Counted from the stretch's first letter, positions 27,631 through 37,243 are shown. The stretch is DNA of 64,000 nucleotides from Flavobacterium piscisymbiosum (GCF_020905295.1 NZ_JAJJMM010000001.1:4526001-4590000); one strand, 5' to 3'. The notes: generated from the sequence alone by a model not told the origin. Translations and numbers: made by a program.

Positions 27631-28599
27631 TTATTTAGAAGTAATATAATCCATAATCATATTGGCATGAATACGTGAGTTTTCTATAAACCATTTATGG
27701 GTTTGCATTCCACCACAAACTACACCGGCTAAGAATAGACCTTCGACATTGGTTTCCATTGTTTCAGGATTATAGTTTGGAGTTTTTAGTTCATCATCAG
27801 ATAATTGAATTCCCATTTTTTCCAGAAAACTTAAATCTGGTTTGTAGCCTGTTAATGCCAGAACAAAATCATTTTCTATCGTAACTTTTCCGTTTGGAGT
27901 TTCGATTTCTACTTCATTTTCTTTAATTTCAGTAATATTCGATTCAAAATATGCTTTGATACTTCCTTCGGCGATTCGGTTTTCGATATCAGGTTTTACC
28001 CAATATTTTACCCGGTTGTTAATTTCATTTTTACGAATCACCATAGTGACATTTGCTCCTTTTCTCCAACATTCTAAAGCGGCATCAACAGACGAATTAT
28101 TCGCGCCAACTACTAAAACATTTCTAAAAGCATATTCGTGCGCTTCTTTGTAATAATGACGCACTTTAGGCAATTCTTCGCCTTTTAGGTTCATTTCAAT
28201 CGGAATGTCATAAAAACCAGTTGCAATTACTACGTTTTTAGCTTCGTACAAAGATTTATCGGTTGTAATCTTAAAAGATTTATTTTCTAATTTTTCAACC
28301 TGAGTAACTTTTTCAAACAAATGAATTGAAAAATTAAAATAACGATGAATATTTCGATAATATTCTAAAGCTTCCTGACGACCTGGTTTTGGAGCCAGGC
28401 AATTAAACGGAATATCACCAATTTCCAGCCTTTCTGCTGTCGAGAAAAAAGTCATATACAATGGATAATTGAAAATACTATTTACAATCGCCCCTTTTTC
28501 AATAATTAAATAACGTAATTGTTTCTTTTGAGCTTCGATCGCACAAGCAAGTCCTATTGGGCCGCCGCCAACGATGATCAAATCATATTGTTCTACCAT
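27631..28599 (-). CDS. ypdA: YpdA-family flavoprotein (putative bacillithiol disulfide reductase)
   Basis: The 322-residue protein is a NAD(P)H-FAD oxidoreductase. It has an N-terminal FAD loop IIVGGGPIGLACA and a central NAD(P)H loop LVVGANNSSVDAALE near residue 165. The C-terminal segment GLFLAGVVCGG near 290 carries the family cysteine. YpdA is thought to reduce bacillithiol disulfide in Firmicutes and Bacteroidota; this assignment is by family. It starts 4 bases after the CYTH gene, so the two form an operon. Confidence 0.9.
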   Translation of the reverse strand: MVEQYDLIIVGGGPIGLACAIEAQKKQLRYLIIEKGAIVNSIFNYPLYMTFFSTAERLEIGDIPFNCLAPKPGRQEALEYYRNIHRYFNFSIHLFEKVTQVEKLENKSFKITTDKSLYEAKNVVIATGFYDIPIEMNLKGEELPKVRHYYKEAHEYAFRNVLVVGANNSSVDAALECWRKGANVTMVIRKNEINNRVKYWVKPDIENRIAEGSIKAYFESNITEIKENEVEIETPNGKVTIENDFVLALTGYKPDLSFLEKMGIQLSDDELKTPNYNPETMETNVEGLFLAGVVCGGMQTHKWFIENSRIHANMIMDYITSK

Positions 28600-28603
28600 A
28601 ACT

Positions 28604-29080
28604 TTATTGCTTTTCCCAGCTCTTAAAAGGATTTTTACTCAAATAAGCGTTGTAGTATCTTTTGTCATTTGTTACTTCTTCTCCTAGCCAATCAGGTTTT
28701 TCAAATGATTCTGTTTCAGATTCTAACTCTATTTCGGCCATTACTAAACCTTCGTTTTCTCCGTAAAATTCATCTATTTCAAAAATGTGTTTTCCGGATT
28801 TTACTTCAAAGCGAGTTTTCTCTATTTTACCTCTTTCGCATAATTTTAGTAACTCTTGCGCTTCATCAATCGGAATTTCATTTTCCCATTCAAAACGAGA
28901 CATTCCTCCGTGCTGACCAATTCCTTTTATCGTAATAAAGCCTTTATTTCCTTTTATTCTAACGCGAACAGTTCTTTCAGGAATTGAACTCAAATATCCC
29001 TGAGCGATGTTATTCTGCGTAAAAGCCTGTTCTTTAAAATCATCTGATTTTACAAGAAACTTTCTTTCTATTTCGACCAT
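28604..29080 (-). CDS. CYTH domain protein (triphosphate tunnel metalloenzyme)
   Basis: The 158-residue protein begins MVEIERKFLV, the ExExK signature of CYTH enzymes, which bind triphosphate in a beta tunnel. Basic and acidic residues line the rest of the sequence (RVRIKG, FEIDEFYG, MAEIELESE). Bacterial members hydrolyse inorganic triphosphate or make cyclic AMP; at this small size a triphosphatase is more likely. It is the first gene of a two-gene operon with ypdA. Confidence 0.9.
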   Translation of the reverse strand: MVEIERKFLVKSDDFKEQAFTQNNIAQGYLSSIPERTVRVRIKGNKGFITIKGIGQHGGMSRFEWENEIPIDEAQELLKLCERGKIEKTRFEVKSGKHIFEIDEFYGENEGLVMAEIELESETESFEKPDWLGEEVTNDKRYYNAYLSKNPFKSWEKQ

Positions 29081-29279
29081 TTTTATTGTCTCAATTTAAT
29101 TTTTATGCAAGTTACTCAATTTAATTCAGTCTTAAAGTTCAGTTTTAAATCAATATGAATGTTTAATTTATTTCTATAACCTATTCAAAATTAGATATAT
29201 AACTTCAAAATAACTGATTATTAATGCATTATGTATCTATTTTTTTGTTAAATTTGAGTGAATCTTAATTTCATCACTT

Positions 29280-30191
29280 ATGTCTAAAAAAGCACTTTAT
29301 CTATTAGGCATTGCAATAACAGTTATTTTGGGTACTTTTTTGTATGTAAAATTCTGTTGCAATTGTACTATTAAAACACCAGCGACAGATACTGAAAAAG
29401 TATCGGTAGTTGTGGCTGAGGAGACTATTTTTGTCCCTTTTATTCTAAATGGTTCCGGAATTGATTATCACAGTAATGATAATATCAAGTTCCTTAAAAA
29501 CAGTTTTGCAGTCGTCCTGCCTGTTAGTGATTCTGTAGCAATTGGAATTGAAAATCTTAAAACATTTTTGATTGCAAACCCTAAACAAAAAATAACAATA
29601 ACGGGTTATGCTACTTCTGATGAAACAAATACTACGACTTTTGAAAATCTTGGTCTTGCCAGGGCAAATGATATCAAAAAATATTTTGTTTCAAAAGGAT
29701 TATCTGATTCTCAGTTTGATACAAAAGGAGAAATAGTAGATACGTGGAAAACAAGCAAGGATACGCTTTTAGGACCTGCCGAATATAAATTTGAAACTCC
29801 TGAACCTGCTCCTGCTGTTACTGACGAATGGGTAATTTTGAAAGATAAAATTAATGGTGATCCGCTAATTCTGCATTTTAGCACCAATAGATCCAGTAAC
29901 CAATTATCTAATGCTGAAAAACAAAAAGTGGCTGATCTGGTAAAATATATGGAGCATGTTAAAGACGCGGTTATTCTGGCCGTTGGGCATAGTGATAATG
30001 TTGGAAATCGTGATTCTAATGTTCTACTGGGGCAAAAACGTGCCGAATTTTCTAAAAATTATTTATCGAAAAAAGGTATCGACGGCAGCCGCATTACAAC
30101 TAACTCAAAAGGACCTGACGAGCCAATTGGTGAAAATACAACTGCAGAAGGAAAAGCAAATAACAGAAGAACTGTAATTACAATAAAATAA
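29280..30191 (+). CDS. OmpA-family protein with two OmpA-like domains
   Basis: The 303-residue protein has an N-terminal membrane segment (residues 6-24) and then two peptidoglycan-binding type domains. The first is centred near residues 85-140 (ITGYATSDET, LARANDIKKYF) and is degenerate. The second spans roughly 195-300 with AVGHSDNVGNRDSN and NRRTVITI, a full OmpA_C-type pattern. It likely tethers the envelope to peptidoglycan. TAAATTTG at 29249-29256 may be its -7 box. A helix-hairpin-helix protein gene follows 19 bases later. Confidence 0.87.
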   Translation: MSKKALYLLGIAITVILGTFLYVKFCCNCTIKTPATDTEKVSVVVAEETIFVPFILNGSGIDYHSNDNIKFLKNSFAVVLPVSDSVAIGIENLKTFLIANPKQKITITGYATSDETNTTTFENLGLARANDIKKYFVSKGLSDSQFDTKGEIVDTWKTSKDTLLGPAEYKFETPEPAPAVTDEWVILKDKINGDPLILHFSTNRSSNQLSNAEKQKVADLVKYMEHVKDAVILAVGHSDNVGNRDSNVLLGQKRAEFSKNYLSKKGIDGSRITTNSKGPDEPIGENTTAEGKANNRRTVITIK

Positions 30192-30210
30192 TTAATCAAA
30201 ATATACTATT

Positions 30211-30762
30211 ATGAATATACCTTGTATCTTAATACCGGTGCTAGTGGGATTAATCTGTGGAATCTTGGGTTACTTACTAGGAAAAATGAATTCGAAAGGA
30301 GACGATTCTCTTGCATTGTCATTACAAGCTGATTTGGATGCCTGTAAAGCAAATACCAGAAATCTGAATGCTAAAATCTCTTCATTAGAAGCCGATTTAG
30401 CATCAAAAGCAACTATATCTTCATCTGCACAATCATTTAGTTCTGCTGCTGCTCCTGCATTTTTATTTGATGCTTCATTAGCAGCTACACTTTACGGTAA
30501 AAAAATAAAAGAAAATGATTTGAAGATTGTAGAAGGAATCGGACCAAAAATTGAAGCATTGTTTAATGCCGCAGGAATAACAACCTGGCAAGAACTCTCA
30601 GAAACTTCAACTGAAAAATTACAATCTATTCTGGATGCCGGTGGCGAAAATTACGCCATTCACAATCCAAGTACCTGGGCAAAACAGGCTTTATTGGCCT
30701 ATCAGGGAAAATGGCAGGAACTAAAAGACTGGCAACAAGGATTACTTGGAGGGAAAGAGTAA
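30211..30762 (+). CDS. Membrane-anchored protein with helix-hairpin-helix-like domain
   Basis: The 183-residue protein has one N-terminal membrane helix (residues 5-24), a coiled-coil-like stretch (about 35-70), an alanine/serine linker, and a C-terminal domain with LKIVEGIGPKIEALFNAAGI. That segment is the hairpin-helix element seen in putative DNA- or RNA-binding proteins of Bacteroidota and in LapB-like proteins. Its partner is probably the OmpA-family protein just upstream. The function is unknown. Confidence 0.78.
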   Translation: MNIPCILIPVLVGLICGILGYLLGKMNSKGDDSLALSLQADLDACKANTRNLNAKISSLEADLASKATISSSAQSFSSAAAPAFLFDASLAATLYGKKIKENDLKIVEGIGPKIEALFNAAGITTWQELSETSTEKLQSILDAGGENYAIHNPSTWAKQALLAYQGKWQELKDWQQGLLGGKE

Positions 30763-30923
30763 TTTTTAAGGTTAGAAAAAGGTTCAAAGGTACAGAGTTG
30801 CAAAGGTTCAAAGGCTTTTCTACTCTGTGCCTTTTTATTTTATACTCTTTACTCTTTACTCTTTACTCTTTTACTTCCTGTTTTTAAACCTTTGAACGTT
30901 TGTCGCTCTGCCCCTTTGAACCT
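30763..30923. repeat. AAAGGTTCAAAGG inverted repeat with TACTCTT microrepeat
   Basis: AAGGTTCAAAGG on the left mirrors CCTTTGAACCTTT at 30910-30927, and the centre contains four near-consecutive TACTCTT units (30840-30872). No gene is visible. The CCTTTGAACC end also appears near 61228. Confidence 0.55.
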
Positions 30924-31958
30924 TTAAAAAAATGATTCCCATTTTTTGGATATATTGTACCATAATTGTCCTTGCGAAACTTCCAGCGGACAATCGATAT
31001 TATTGGTATAAAGTGCACCGGTTCCTAAACCTTGGGGCATTTTTGAGTTTTGAATAAAGGTCCATTGCGAAATGGCATTAAGGCCAATATTACTTTCTAA
31101 TGCTGATGTAATCCACCAACCAATATTGTATTTATTGGCTAAATCAATCCATTCTTTGGTTCCTCTGAATCCGCCTATAAAACTTGGCTTCAGGATAATG
31201 TATTGAGGCTTTATTTCTTGTAGTAATTTTTCTTTTTCTGGTAATGAAAAAACACCAATTAGTTCCTCGTCTAATGCAATAGGAAACGGAGTTGTCTCAC
31301 ACAAATCAGCCATTGCTTTAGTATTTTCTTTTTTAATTGGCTGCTCGATACTATGAAGCTGAAATTGATTTAGTTGATTAAGTTTATCTAAAGCTTCATT
31401 TAAAGCAAAAGCGCCATTCGCATCAACACGAATTTCGATTTGTTCTGCCGAAAAATGGCTTCGGATAAAGTGTAGTAATTCTAGCTCTTTATCAAAATCG
31501 ATAGCGCCAATTTTGAGTTTGATGCAATTGAAACCATCGGCTAATTTCTCTTCGATTTGTTGTTTCATGTATGAAGCTTCTCCCATCCAAACCAATCCAT
31601 TTATGGCAATTGATTTAGAATTATTAGTAAAATCCGAAGGAAATAAAACATATGGATTTTCGCTTTTAAGAGATAAAAAAGCCATTTCGATCCCGAATTG
31701 TATTGACGGAAATTCTAATAAAGCTTCCCATAAGGCAGTTTCGCCGAGTTGAATATTCTGGCAAGCCCAGTTTAGTTTTTCTTCGTAATCATCACGATCA
31801 TCTGCACTTAAACCACGTAATATTCCGCACTCTCCAAATCCTTTTTTACCATTCTCTTCAAGGATAATAAACCAGGTTTCTTTTTCGGTCATAATGCCTC
31901 TGGAAGTTCCGGAAGGACGTTTAAACTCTAACATGTATTTTTGGAAAGTTGATTTCAT
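30924..31958 (-). CDS. menC: o-Succinylbenzoate synthase
   Basis: MenC dehydrates SHCHC to o-succinylbenzoate in menaquinone synthesis. The 344-residue protein has the enolase-superfamily barrel: CIKLKIG near residue 150 (catalytic lysine pair), IRVDANGAF near 182 and SIEQP near 208 as metal ligands, LDEEL near 235, and ILKPSFIGG near 257 with the second lysine. By fold it could be a dipeptide epimerase, but menA, menB and menD in the same window favour MenC. Confidence 0.88.
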   Translation of the reverse strand: MKSTFQKYMLEFKRPSGTSRGIMTEKETWFIILEENGKKGFGECGILRGLSADDRDDYEEKLNWACQNIQLGETALWEALLEFPSIQFGIEMAFLSLKSENPYVLFPSDFTNNSKSIAINGLVWMGEASYMKQQIEEKLADGFNCIKLKIGAIDFDKELELLHFIRSHFSAEQIEIRVDANGAFALNEALDKLNQLNQFQLHSIEQPIKKENTKAMADLCETTPFPIALDEELIGVFSLPEKEKLLQEIKPQYIILKPSFIGGFRGTKEWIDLANKYNIGWWITSALESNIGLNAISQWTFIQNSKMPQGLGTGALYTNNIDCPLEVSQGQLWYNISKKWESFF

Positions 31959-31971
31959 GGTAACGTTTTAA

Positions 31972-32106
31972 ACCATATAAGTTATATGAGTTCATTTAAA
32001 TGTAATGACAAAATTTAAAAATTCTATTATAATTACGATTATAAAAAAAACAAAATAGGCTTTAGTTTAGGTGCTATAATTAAATGAACTTATATAACTT
32101 ATATGG
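31972..32106. repeat. 27-base inverted repeat with one mismatch
   Basis: The left arm (31972-31998, beginning ACCATATAAGTTATATGAG) and right arm (32080-32106, ending CTTATATAACTTATATGGT) are mirror images over 27 bases with a single mismatch. They bracket an 81-base AT-rich loop between the menC start and the end of the TPR gene. No gene lies within. Confidence 0.8.
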
Positions 32107-32117
32107 TGCAAATATTT

Positions 32118-33320
32118 TTAATTGTATAATTTCAAAACTCTTTCAAAGTCCTTTGATGGTAATCCTGCTTTTTCGAAAACTGTAAAATCCTGCTTGGTTT
32201 TTTCTTTCCAGCTTAAACTGTCTGTAACGTTTTGGGTTTGGTATTTTTTGTAAATGGCTTTTGCTTCGCTATAATCGTCGCTCACCAGATAAACGTGTGC
32301 CAGATTTAGTTTTACCAACAACTCTGTATCGTCTAATTTTTCACCTTCTTTCAGGAATTTAATTGCTTTTGCATATTGTTTGGTCAAAATATAGCAATAA
32401 CCAATAGAACCATAATCGATTGCGGTTGCTTTTCCATCATTAATTATGGTATTCAGTTTTTGAATCGCTTCGTTGTACTTTTGTAGTTTTATTAAAGTCG
32501 AAGCTTGTGTTCTTAAATCGCTATAAACGTTTTTAGAAATATCTACATCCTTATAACAGCTGTTTCCAAAGTCTTTATACACTTTGTTTTTCTCGATTGG
32601 CAATAATTTCTGAAACTCGGTATAACGATATTGTTTCATTATTTTTTCGAGAATACAAACGCAAAAATCATCCGAATTGGCCATTTTTTGCGCCATTGTC
32701 GAAGTTTTACAAAGACTAATAATTTCGTTTTTGTTGTCCTGATTCCAACCACGGTTTAATTTTGAATCGACCCATGGCACAACTTCCAATACAATTTTTT
32801 GGTTTAAAAGCCAGTTTTTACTGTGAAAACCAAACCAAAGTGTACTTATATTTTGTCCCAAACAAGAAGATTTATCAAGCGATAATCGTTTGGCATCTTT
32901 GCTTAACGGTTCTTCCTGAGCGTAACAGGCTTTATCTGTTTTACCATCAGAAATGTATTTTTTTGCATTTTCGTTTGAAGTAAAAAGTGCGTAAGAACAA
33001 GTATCGTCACCAGAAATTTTAGACATTAAAAAAACGGCTCCGGCGGATCCCTGAGAAATTCCGGTTGGATCGGGAATCGATTTTAATACCGAAACCAAAC
33101 TATTCGTCATTTCCTGATTTTCGTCTAATAATGTAATTCTATAAACGATTTCGGTTGTTCCAACAGGTAAATCTTCTGTTTTTAGCACAATTCGGTCTCG
33201 TGCTGAAACTATAATTTCTTTTGTTGTAGCGCGTTCTTTGTCCCAATAGCCATCTTTTTGAGCGAATGTGTTATAGGAAACTGTAATTAAAATGAATAAA
33301 ACTATTTTCTTTAAATTCAT
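32118..33320 (-). CDS. Secreted TPR-repeat protein of unknown function
   Basis: From ATG 33320 the protein has 400 residues with a signal peptide ending near residue 21 (NTFAQ). The C-terminal 130 residues carry tetratricopeptide repeats (AIDYGSIGYCYILTKQYAKAIKFL, then LLVKLNLAHVYLVSDDYSEA). The middle holds several cysteines (CSYALF, CICGLE-like CVCILEKIM) and no domain I recognise. An upstream in-frame start at 33341 is unlikely, since the signal peptide begins at residue 8 of that version. Its signal peptide closely matches that of the gene upstream. Confidence 0.8.
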   Translation of the reverse strand: MNLKKIVLFILITVSYNTFAQKDGYWDKERATTKEIIVSARDRIVLKTEDLPVGTTEIVYRITLLDENQEMTNSLVSVLKSIPDPTGISQGSAGAVFLMSKISGDDTCSYALFTSNENAKKYISDGKTDKACYAQEEPLSKDAKRLSLDKSSCLGQNISTLWFGFHSKNWLLNQKIVLEVVPWVDSKLNRGWNQDNKNEIISLCKTSTMAQKMANSDDFCVCILEKIMKQYRYTEFQKLLPIEKNKVYKDFGNSCYKDVDISKNVYSDLRTQASTLIKLQKYNEAIQKLNTIINDGKATAIDYGSIGYCYILTKQYAKAIKFLKEGEKLDDTELLVKLNLAHVYLVSDDYSEAKAIYKKYQTQNVTDSLSWKEKTKQDFTVFEKAGLPSKDFERVLKLYN

Positions 33321-33345
33321 GTTACGATTTTTTAAAATCATTTAT

Positions 33346-34797
33346 TTAATTCGCGTTTAATATTTGTTCTGTAAATCTAACCCAATTATATTCAGGAATA
33401 GTTTTGTCAAGATAGTAATCCGGCTGAATTCCTTTGTCATCAATTTGCATGCCCGGAATTCTAAAACTTTTTGATAATGAATAGCCTAACTTTAAGTCTT
33501 TGCAAGGAGAATCGATAAAATACATATTCGAAATGTCCAAAACACCTTCTGTTGTTGTTCCAAAAAGTTTTACTTTTTTACTTTGTTTTGCAGCTAATAA
33601 AAATTGCTCTGTAGTACTTGCATTATTTTCGTGTATTATTATTCCAATATTTTTTGGATTAGTGAGCACTTTATCAAGTTTAGTTTCTTCTACCGCATTT
33701 TCTTCTAAATTAACAAATTGACCAAGGTGAGCATTTAGCTTTTCTAATCCTTTTCTGGCCCATTCCTTATCCTTATCCGACCATTCCGGATCTGCCATAA
33801 AATCTTCCATCCTCTTATTATTGAGCTTTGTAGATAAGAATTGAACTCCAATATTTCTAATTGGATTTGAATACAAATAGGGTATGATATTTTCGAAACT
33901 TGAATCTGATCCTCCGCCGTTATCTCTTAAATCTATAATTAAATTTTCGCGCGAAGTAATTAAATTATGGTTTGCAGCAAGAATACTGTCGATGGCTTTT
34001 TTATTCGAATAATTAAATGACGGAATGCGTAATAAAACCGTTTTGGGTGAAATCGCTTTAATAAAAGGTTCTTGTGTAGTTATAGATTCGATGTAATCAC
34101 TTATTTCGGGATTATTTTCCTGGATATTAGGGAAAACTCTTTTTAAGGAAACGAAACCAATTTTCAGGAAATTATTTCCAATAAATTGAATGTCATCAAA
34201 TTTACGACTCGAATAATCACCCAAATAATAGATTGCGGTATGTGTTTTGTCTAAATTTTCTGTAATCTTAAATTTTACCTGATATTGTTTCCATTTTGTT
34301 CCTTTAGCATCTAAAATATAACCTACATATTGATTGTCCTTTTTTACAACTCCAATAGTATAGGGTTCAGAGACCCAAATTCCTTCAAAGCCAGGCAGGG
34401 AATTTTTAGCTAAATTATTTTTTAATTCAGTTTCAGGGATTTCCATTTTCTCCCATTTATCATTTGCTGCAGTATTAGGTTTTGCAGCTTCTTTTTTTTG
34501 TTGATCTTGGTTTACAACTAAAGATAAATGCGATTTTCTAAAAAACAATAACCATTCAGATAAGGCTTTTTGGCAATCATTTGCGTCCTTAATGTTTTTG
34601 ATCTTTTTCGAAAAAATCTCATTATGATTTTGATACTCTTTTAATCCTTTTTTATCAATTACGAATTGAAAACCAGCATCATTCTCTTCAAAAGTTTGTT
34701 TTAACCATGCGAAATTATCCTGACAAGAACATTTTTGAGCAAATGTGTTAAATGAAATAATAAGAAAAAGAAAGATGACGGTTTTTTTTAAATTCAT
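33346..34797 (-). CDS. S41-family (C-terminal processing) serine peptidase
   Basis: The 483-residue protein has a signal peptide ending near residue 20 (NTFAQ). The N-terminal part is cysteine-containing and helical. The C-terminal half has the S41 pattern: LIIDLRDNGGGSDSSF near residue 288, then HENNASTTEQFLLAAK near 387 with the likely nucleophile serine, and KVKLFGTTTEG near 405. No PDZ domain is obvious. It lies 25 bases ahead of the TPR gene, so they share a transcript. Confidence 0.83.
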   Translation of the reverse strand: MNLKKTVIFLFLIISFNTFAQKCSCQDNFAWLKQTFEENDAGFQFVIDKKGLKEYQNHNEIFSKKIKNIKDANDCQKALSEWLLFFRKSHLSLVVNQDQQKKEAAKPNTAANDKWEKMEIPETELKNNLAKNSLPGFEGIWVSEPYTIGVVKKDNQYVGYILDAKGTKWKQYQVKFKITENLDKTHTAIYYLGDYSSRKFDDIQFIGNNFLKIGFVSLKRVFPNIQENNPEISDYIESITTQEPFIKAISPKTVLLRIPSFNYSNKKAIDSILAANHNLITSRENLIIDLRDNGGGSDSSFENIIPYLYSNPIRNIGVQFLSTKLNNKRMEDFMADPEWSDKDKEWARKGLEKLNAHLGQFVNLEENAVEETKLDKVLTNPKNIGIIIHENNASTTEQFLLAAKQSKKVKLFGTTTEGVLDISNMYFIDSPCKDLKLGYSLSKSFRIPGMQIDDKGIQPDYYLDKTIPEYNWVRFTEQILNAN

Positions 34798-34841
34798 TTT
34801 TTAAGGTTTAATTATTAGATATAATTTTGATGCCTGATTTT

Positions 34842-35351
34842 TTATAGTATTTCCCGAATCCTTTTTTCGGCTTCTTCTTTTGTGATTCCGTTATAAAAAT
34901 CTTTTACAAAAGGATGGTCGAAATCTTTATGAGGAAAAATTTCCGGTCTGTCGTTTCCGCTTTTAGTCACAACGGTTGTTGGAATACTATTTGAAAATTG
35001 ATATTGAGGAATATAATTGGAAAGCCATCCAAAATATTGTGTTTCATGGTTTTCATTATCGAAGTTTTCGAGATAATCCTTGAAACTTGTTTCGCTTAAT
35101 GAAACCCAGAAACCATATTCGAGATCTTCGCAATGATCGTTTACTTTTTGAATAAGTACTACTCTAACGAATCGGTCAATATGATCGTCAGCATATTTAA
35201 TCACGCAAAAATCCTGGTCAATAACCGCTATTTCTTCTTTTTCATCTGATGAAAGATTACTATAACTACTGGGTGCATTATAAGTTATTGCAGGCCAGCT
35301 TTCGTGCTCTTTGCCGCAACATTCGCAAATGAATTTAATTGTGTCGTTCAT
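34842..35351 (-). CDS. DUF2199 family protein
   Basis: The 169-residue cytoplasmic protein has a zinc-knuckle-like CECCGKEHESWP near its start and the DFCVIKYADDHIDRFVR and LEYGFWVSLSE blocks of DUF2199. Function is unknown. It lies upstream of the S41 gene on the same strand, 44 bases away, and may be part of that operon. Confidence 0.85.
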   Translation of the reverse strand: MNDTIKFICECCGKEHESWPAITYNAPSSYSNLSSDEKEEIAVIDQDFCVIKYADDHIDRFVRVVLIQKVNDHCEDLEYGFWVSLSETSFKDYLENFDNENHETQYFGWLSNYIPQYQFSNSIPTTVVTKSGNDRPEIFPHKDFDHPFVKDFYNGITKEEAEKRIREIL

Positions 35352-35378
35352 TTATAATTTCTTATGAATAGTAAGATC

Positions 35379-35464
35379 CTAGCCCCGATAGAGGTGGTAT
35401 CCTTATTTTGAGAAGATTTTTCATCTTCTCAAAAAAGATATAACCGAAAGCGGGAAATAGCTCC
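35379..35464 (+). repeat. Structured dispersed repeat, copy 2 (with central hairpin)
   Basis: It begins CTAGCCCCGATAGAGGTGG and ends AAGCGGGAAATAGCTCC. Between lies a perfect hairpin TTTTGAGAAGAT/ATCTTCTCAAAA, closed by TATCC and GATA. Its ends match copies at 23194 (minus) and 56028. Confidence 0.75.
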
Positions 35465-35572
35465 TTGCTTCGACTTCGCTCAGGATGACAAATTACAATT
35501 TAGTAAAAACTAAAATTTAAATTCCAATTTTAGAAATAAAACTAAACTTTAAAAAGCTCGTTTGTATAATAA

Positions 35573-36250
35573 TTAAAGTTCGATTGATTCTCCGATTTCG
35601 AGAAGCATTAAATCTTTTCCTTTATCGAAAAATTTACGAATAGCATCTTCATGATCGATTTCGATATAACCAAATGTATCAAAGTGATATCCAAGGATTT
35701 TATCGCATTCTACAAAATCTGAAGCAATAATAGCATCTTCTACATCCATCGTGAAATTGTTACCGATTGGAAGAATTACAAGATCAAGCTCGGTTCTTAA
35801 CGGAATCAATTTCATGTCGTATGTAAGTGCTGTATCTCCGGCAATGTAGATGTTTTTATGTTCGCCTTCGATCACAAAACCACCAGGATTTCCTCCGTAA
35901 CTTCCGTCAGGAAAAGAACTTGAGTGAATTGCGTTTACATATTTCACTTTTCCGAAATCGAATTTCCAGCTTCCGCCGTGATTCATCGGGTGTGCTTTTA
36001 ATTCTCTTTGAGCGTAATAACTTGCAATTTCAGCATTAGAAACTATGGTTGCATTGGTGCGTTTTGCAATAGTTTCGGCATCAAGAATATGATCTCCGTG
36101 TGCGTGTGTAAGCAAAATATAATCTGCTTGTAATGTATTTATGTCTATTGTCGCAGCTTTTGGATTTCCTGTAATAAAAGGATCAACAAGAATGTGTTTT
36201 CCTCCCACTTCGATGGCTAATGATGCGTGTCCGTAAAATGTGATTTTCAT
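35573..36250 (-). CDS. UPF0173 metal-dependent hydrolase (metallo-beta-lactamase fold)
   Basis: The 225-residue protein has the MBL zinc motif THAHGDHI near residue 48, HSSSFPDG near 111, AGDTALTYDM near 137 and YHFDTFG near 195. UPF0173 proteins have no settled substrate. It follows menA by 30 bases on the same strand and may be co-transcribed, but no menaquinone step is known for the family. Confidence 0.92.
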   Translation of the reverse strand: MKITFYGHASLAIEVGGKHILVDPFITGNPKAATIDINTLQADYILLTHAHGDHILDAETIAKRTNATIVSNAEIASYYAQRELKAHPMNHGGSWKFDFGKVKYVNAIHSSSFPDGSYGGNPGGFVIEGEHKNIYIAGDTALTYDMKLIPLRTELDLVILPIGNNFTMDVEDAIIASDFVECDKILGYHFDTFGYIEIDHEDAIRKFFDKGKDLMLLEIGESIEL

Positions 36251-36280
36251 TTTGTTTAAATTTTAAAGTTGAACTTTGTT

Positions 36281-37243
36281 TTATCTTCCACCCAGGAAAA
36301 GGTTGACAATAATGTCTGAAATCAACGAAATCATACATACTGTAAGCAAGATCGAAAGCAAAAATGTACTTAATGCAAGTGTCTTTAATTCCGGATCTAA
36401 AAGCTTAGGGTTTTGGTTTTTATAAACGGTAATTAAATGTTTGGTTAAAGGTATATAAGCCAATAAAAACAAATACTGATCGAAGTTATAATTGCTTAAA
36501 ACAGCAAAAAGAACTACTGCAATCATAGCAGTAATTATAAGTGTAAAATGATACACTTTAGCTTTTGCTCCGCCCATTTTAACAACGATTGTGTTTTTTC
36601 CTGATTTACGATCTGATTCTTCGTCGCGCATATTATTAAGGTTTAAAACCCCTACGCTCAATAAACCAATGGCTACGGCAGGAAGAATTAGAAGCGGATC
36701 GATTTCTTTAGAATATAAAAAGTTAACGCCTAAAGTACTGACTAAACCAAAGAATATGAAAACAAAAAGGTCTCCAAAACCTTTATATCCGTAAGCCGAA
36801 TTACCAACAGTATAACGAATCGCAGATACAATTGCAGCAATACCTAACAATAAGAAGAAGATCGAATATCCGAAATTCGTTTCTCCAAATGCAAAATAAA
36901 TTAAGATAATAGCCGATAATAAAGTCAATCCAGCTGTAATAGTTATCGCCTTTTTCATGGCTTGTGGCGTGATCACTCCGCTCTGAATAGCACGCTTTGG
37001 CCCTATTCTGTCTTCATTATCTGTACCTTTTACTCCATCTCCGTAATCATTTGCAAAATTGGATAAAACCTGTAAACCTAATGTCGTTAAGAGTGCAAAA
37101 CCAAAAATTTTCCAACTGAATACTTCTGTTGGTGTATCGATTGTCGATGTTGGGTTTGAAAGCGCGTAGATACTTCCAACTATAATTCCGGAAACTGATA
37201 AAGGCAATGTGCGCAATCGTGCGGCTTCAATCCAATGTTTCAT
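36281..37243 (-). CDS. menA: 1,4-Dihydroxy-2-naphthoate polyprenyltransferase
   Basis: MenA attaches a polyprenyl chain to DHNA in the inner membrane, giving demethylmenaquinone. The 320-residue UbiA-fold protein has about eight hydrophobic helices. The prenyl-diphosphate-binding motif is NDYGDGVKGTD near residue 66, followed by IGPKRAIQSG, and the second motif is NNMRDEESDRKSGKNT near 205. It lies between menB and a UPF0173 gene. Confidence 0.95.
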   Translation of the reverse strand: MKHWIEAARLRTLPLSVSGIIVGSIYALSNPTSTIDTPTEVFSWKIFGFALLTTLGLQVLSNFANDYGDGVKGTDNEDRIGPKRAIQSGVITPQAMKKAITITAGLTLLSAIILIYFAFGETNFGYSIFFLLLGIAAIVSAIRYTVGNSAYGYKGFGDLFVFIFFGLVSTLGVNFLYSKEIDPLLILPAVAIGLLSVGVLNLNNMRDEESDRKSGKNTIVVKMGGAKAKVYHFTLIITAMIAVVLFAVLSNYNFDQYLFLLAYIPLTKHLITVYKNQNPKLLDPELKTLALSTFLLSILLTVCMISLISDIIVNLFLGGR

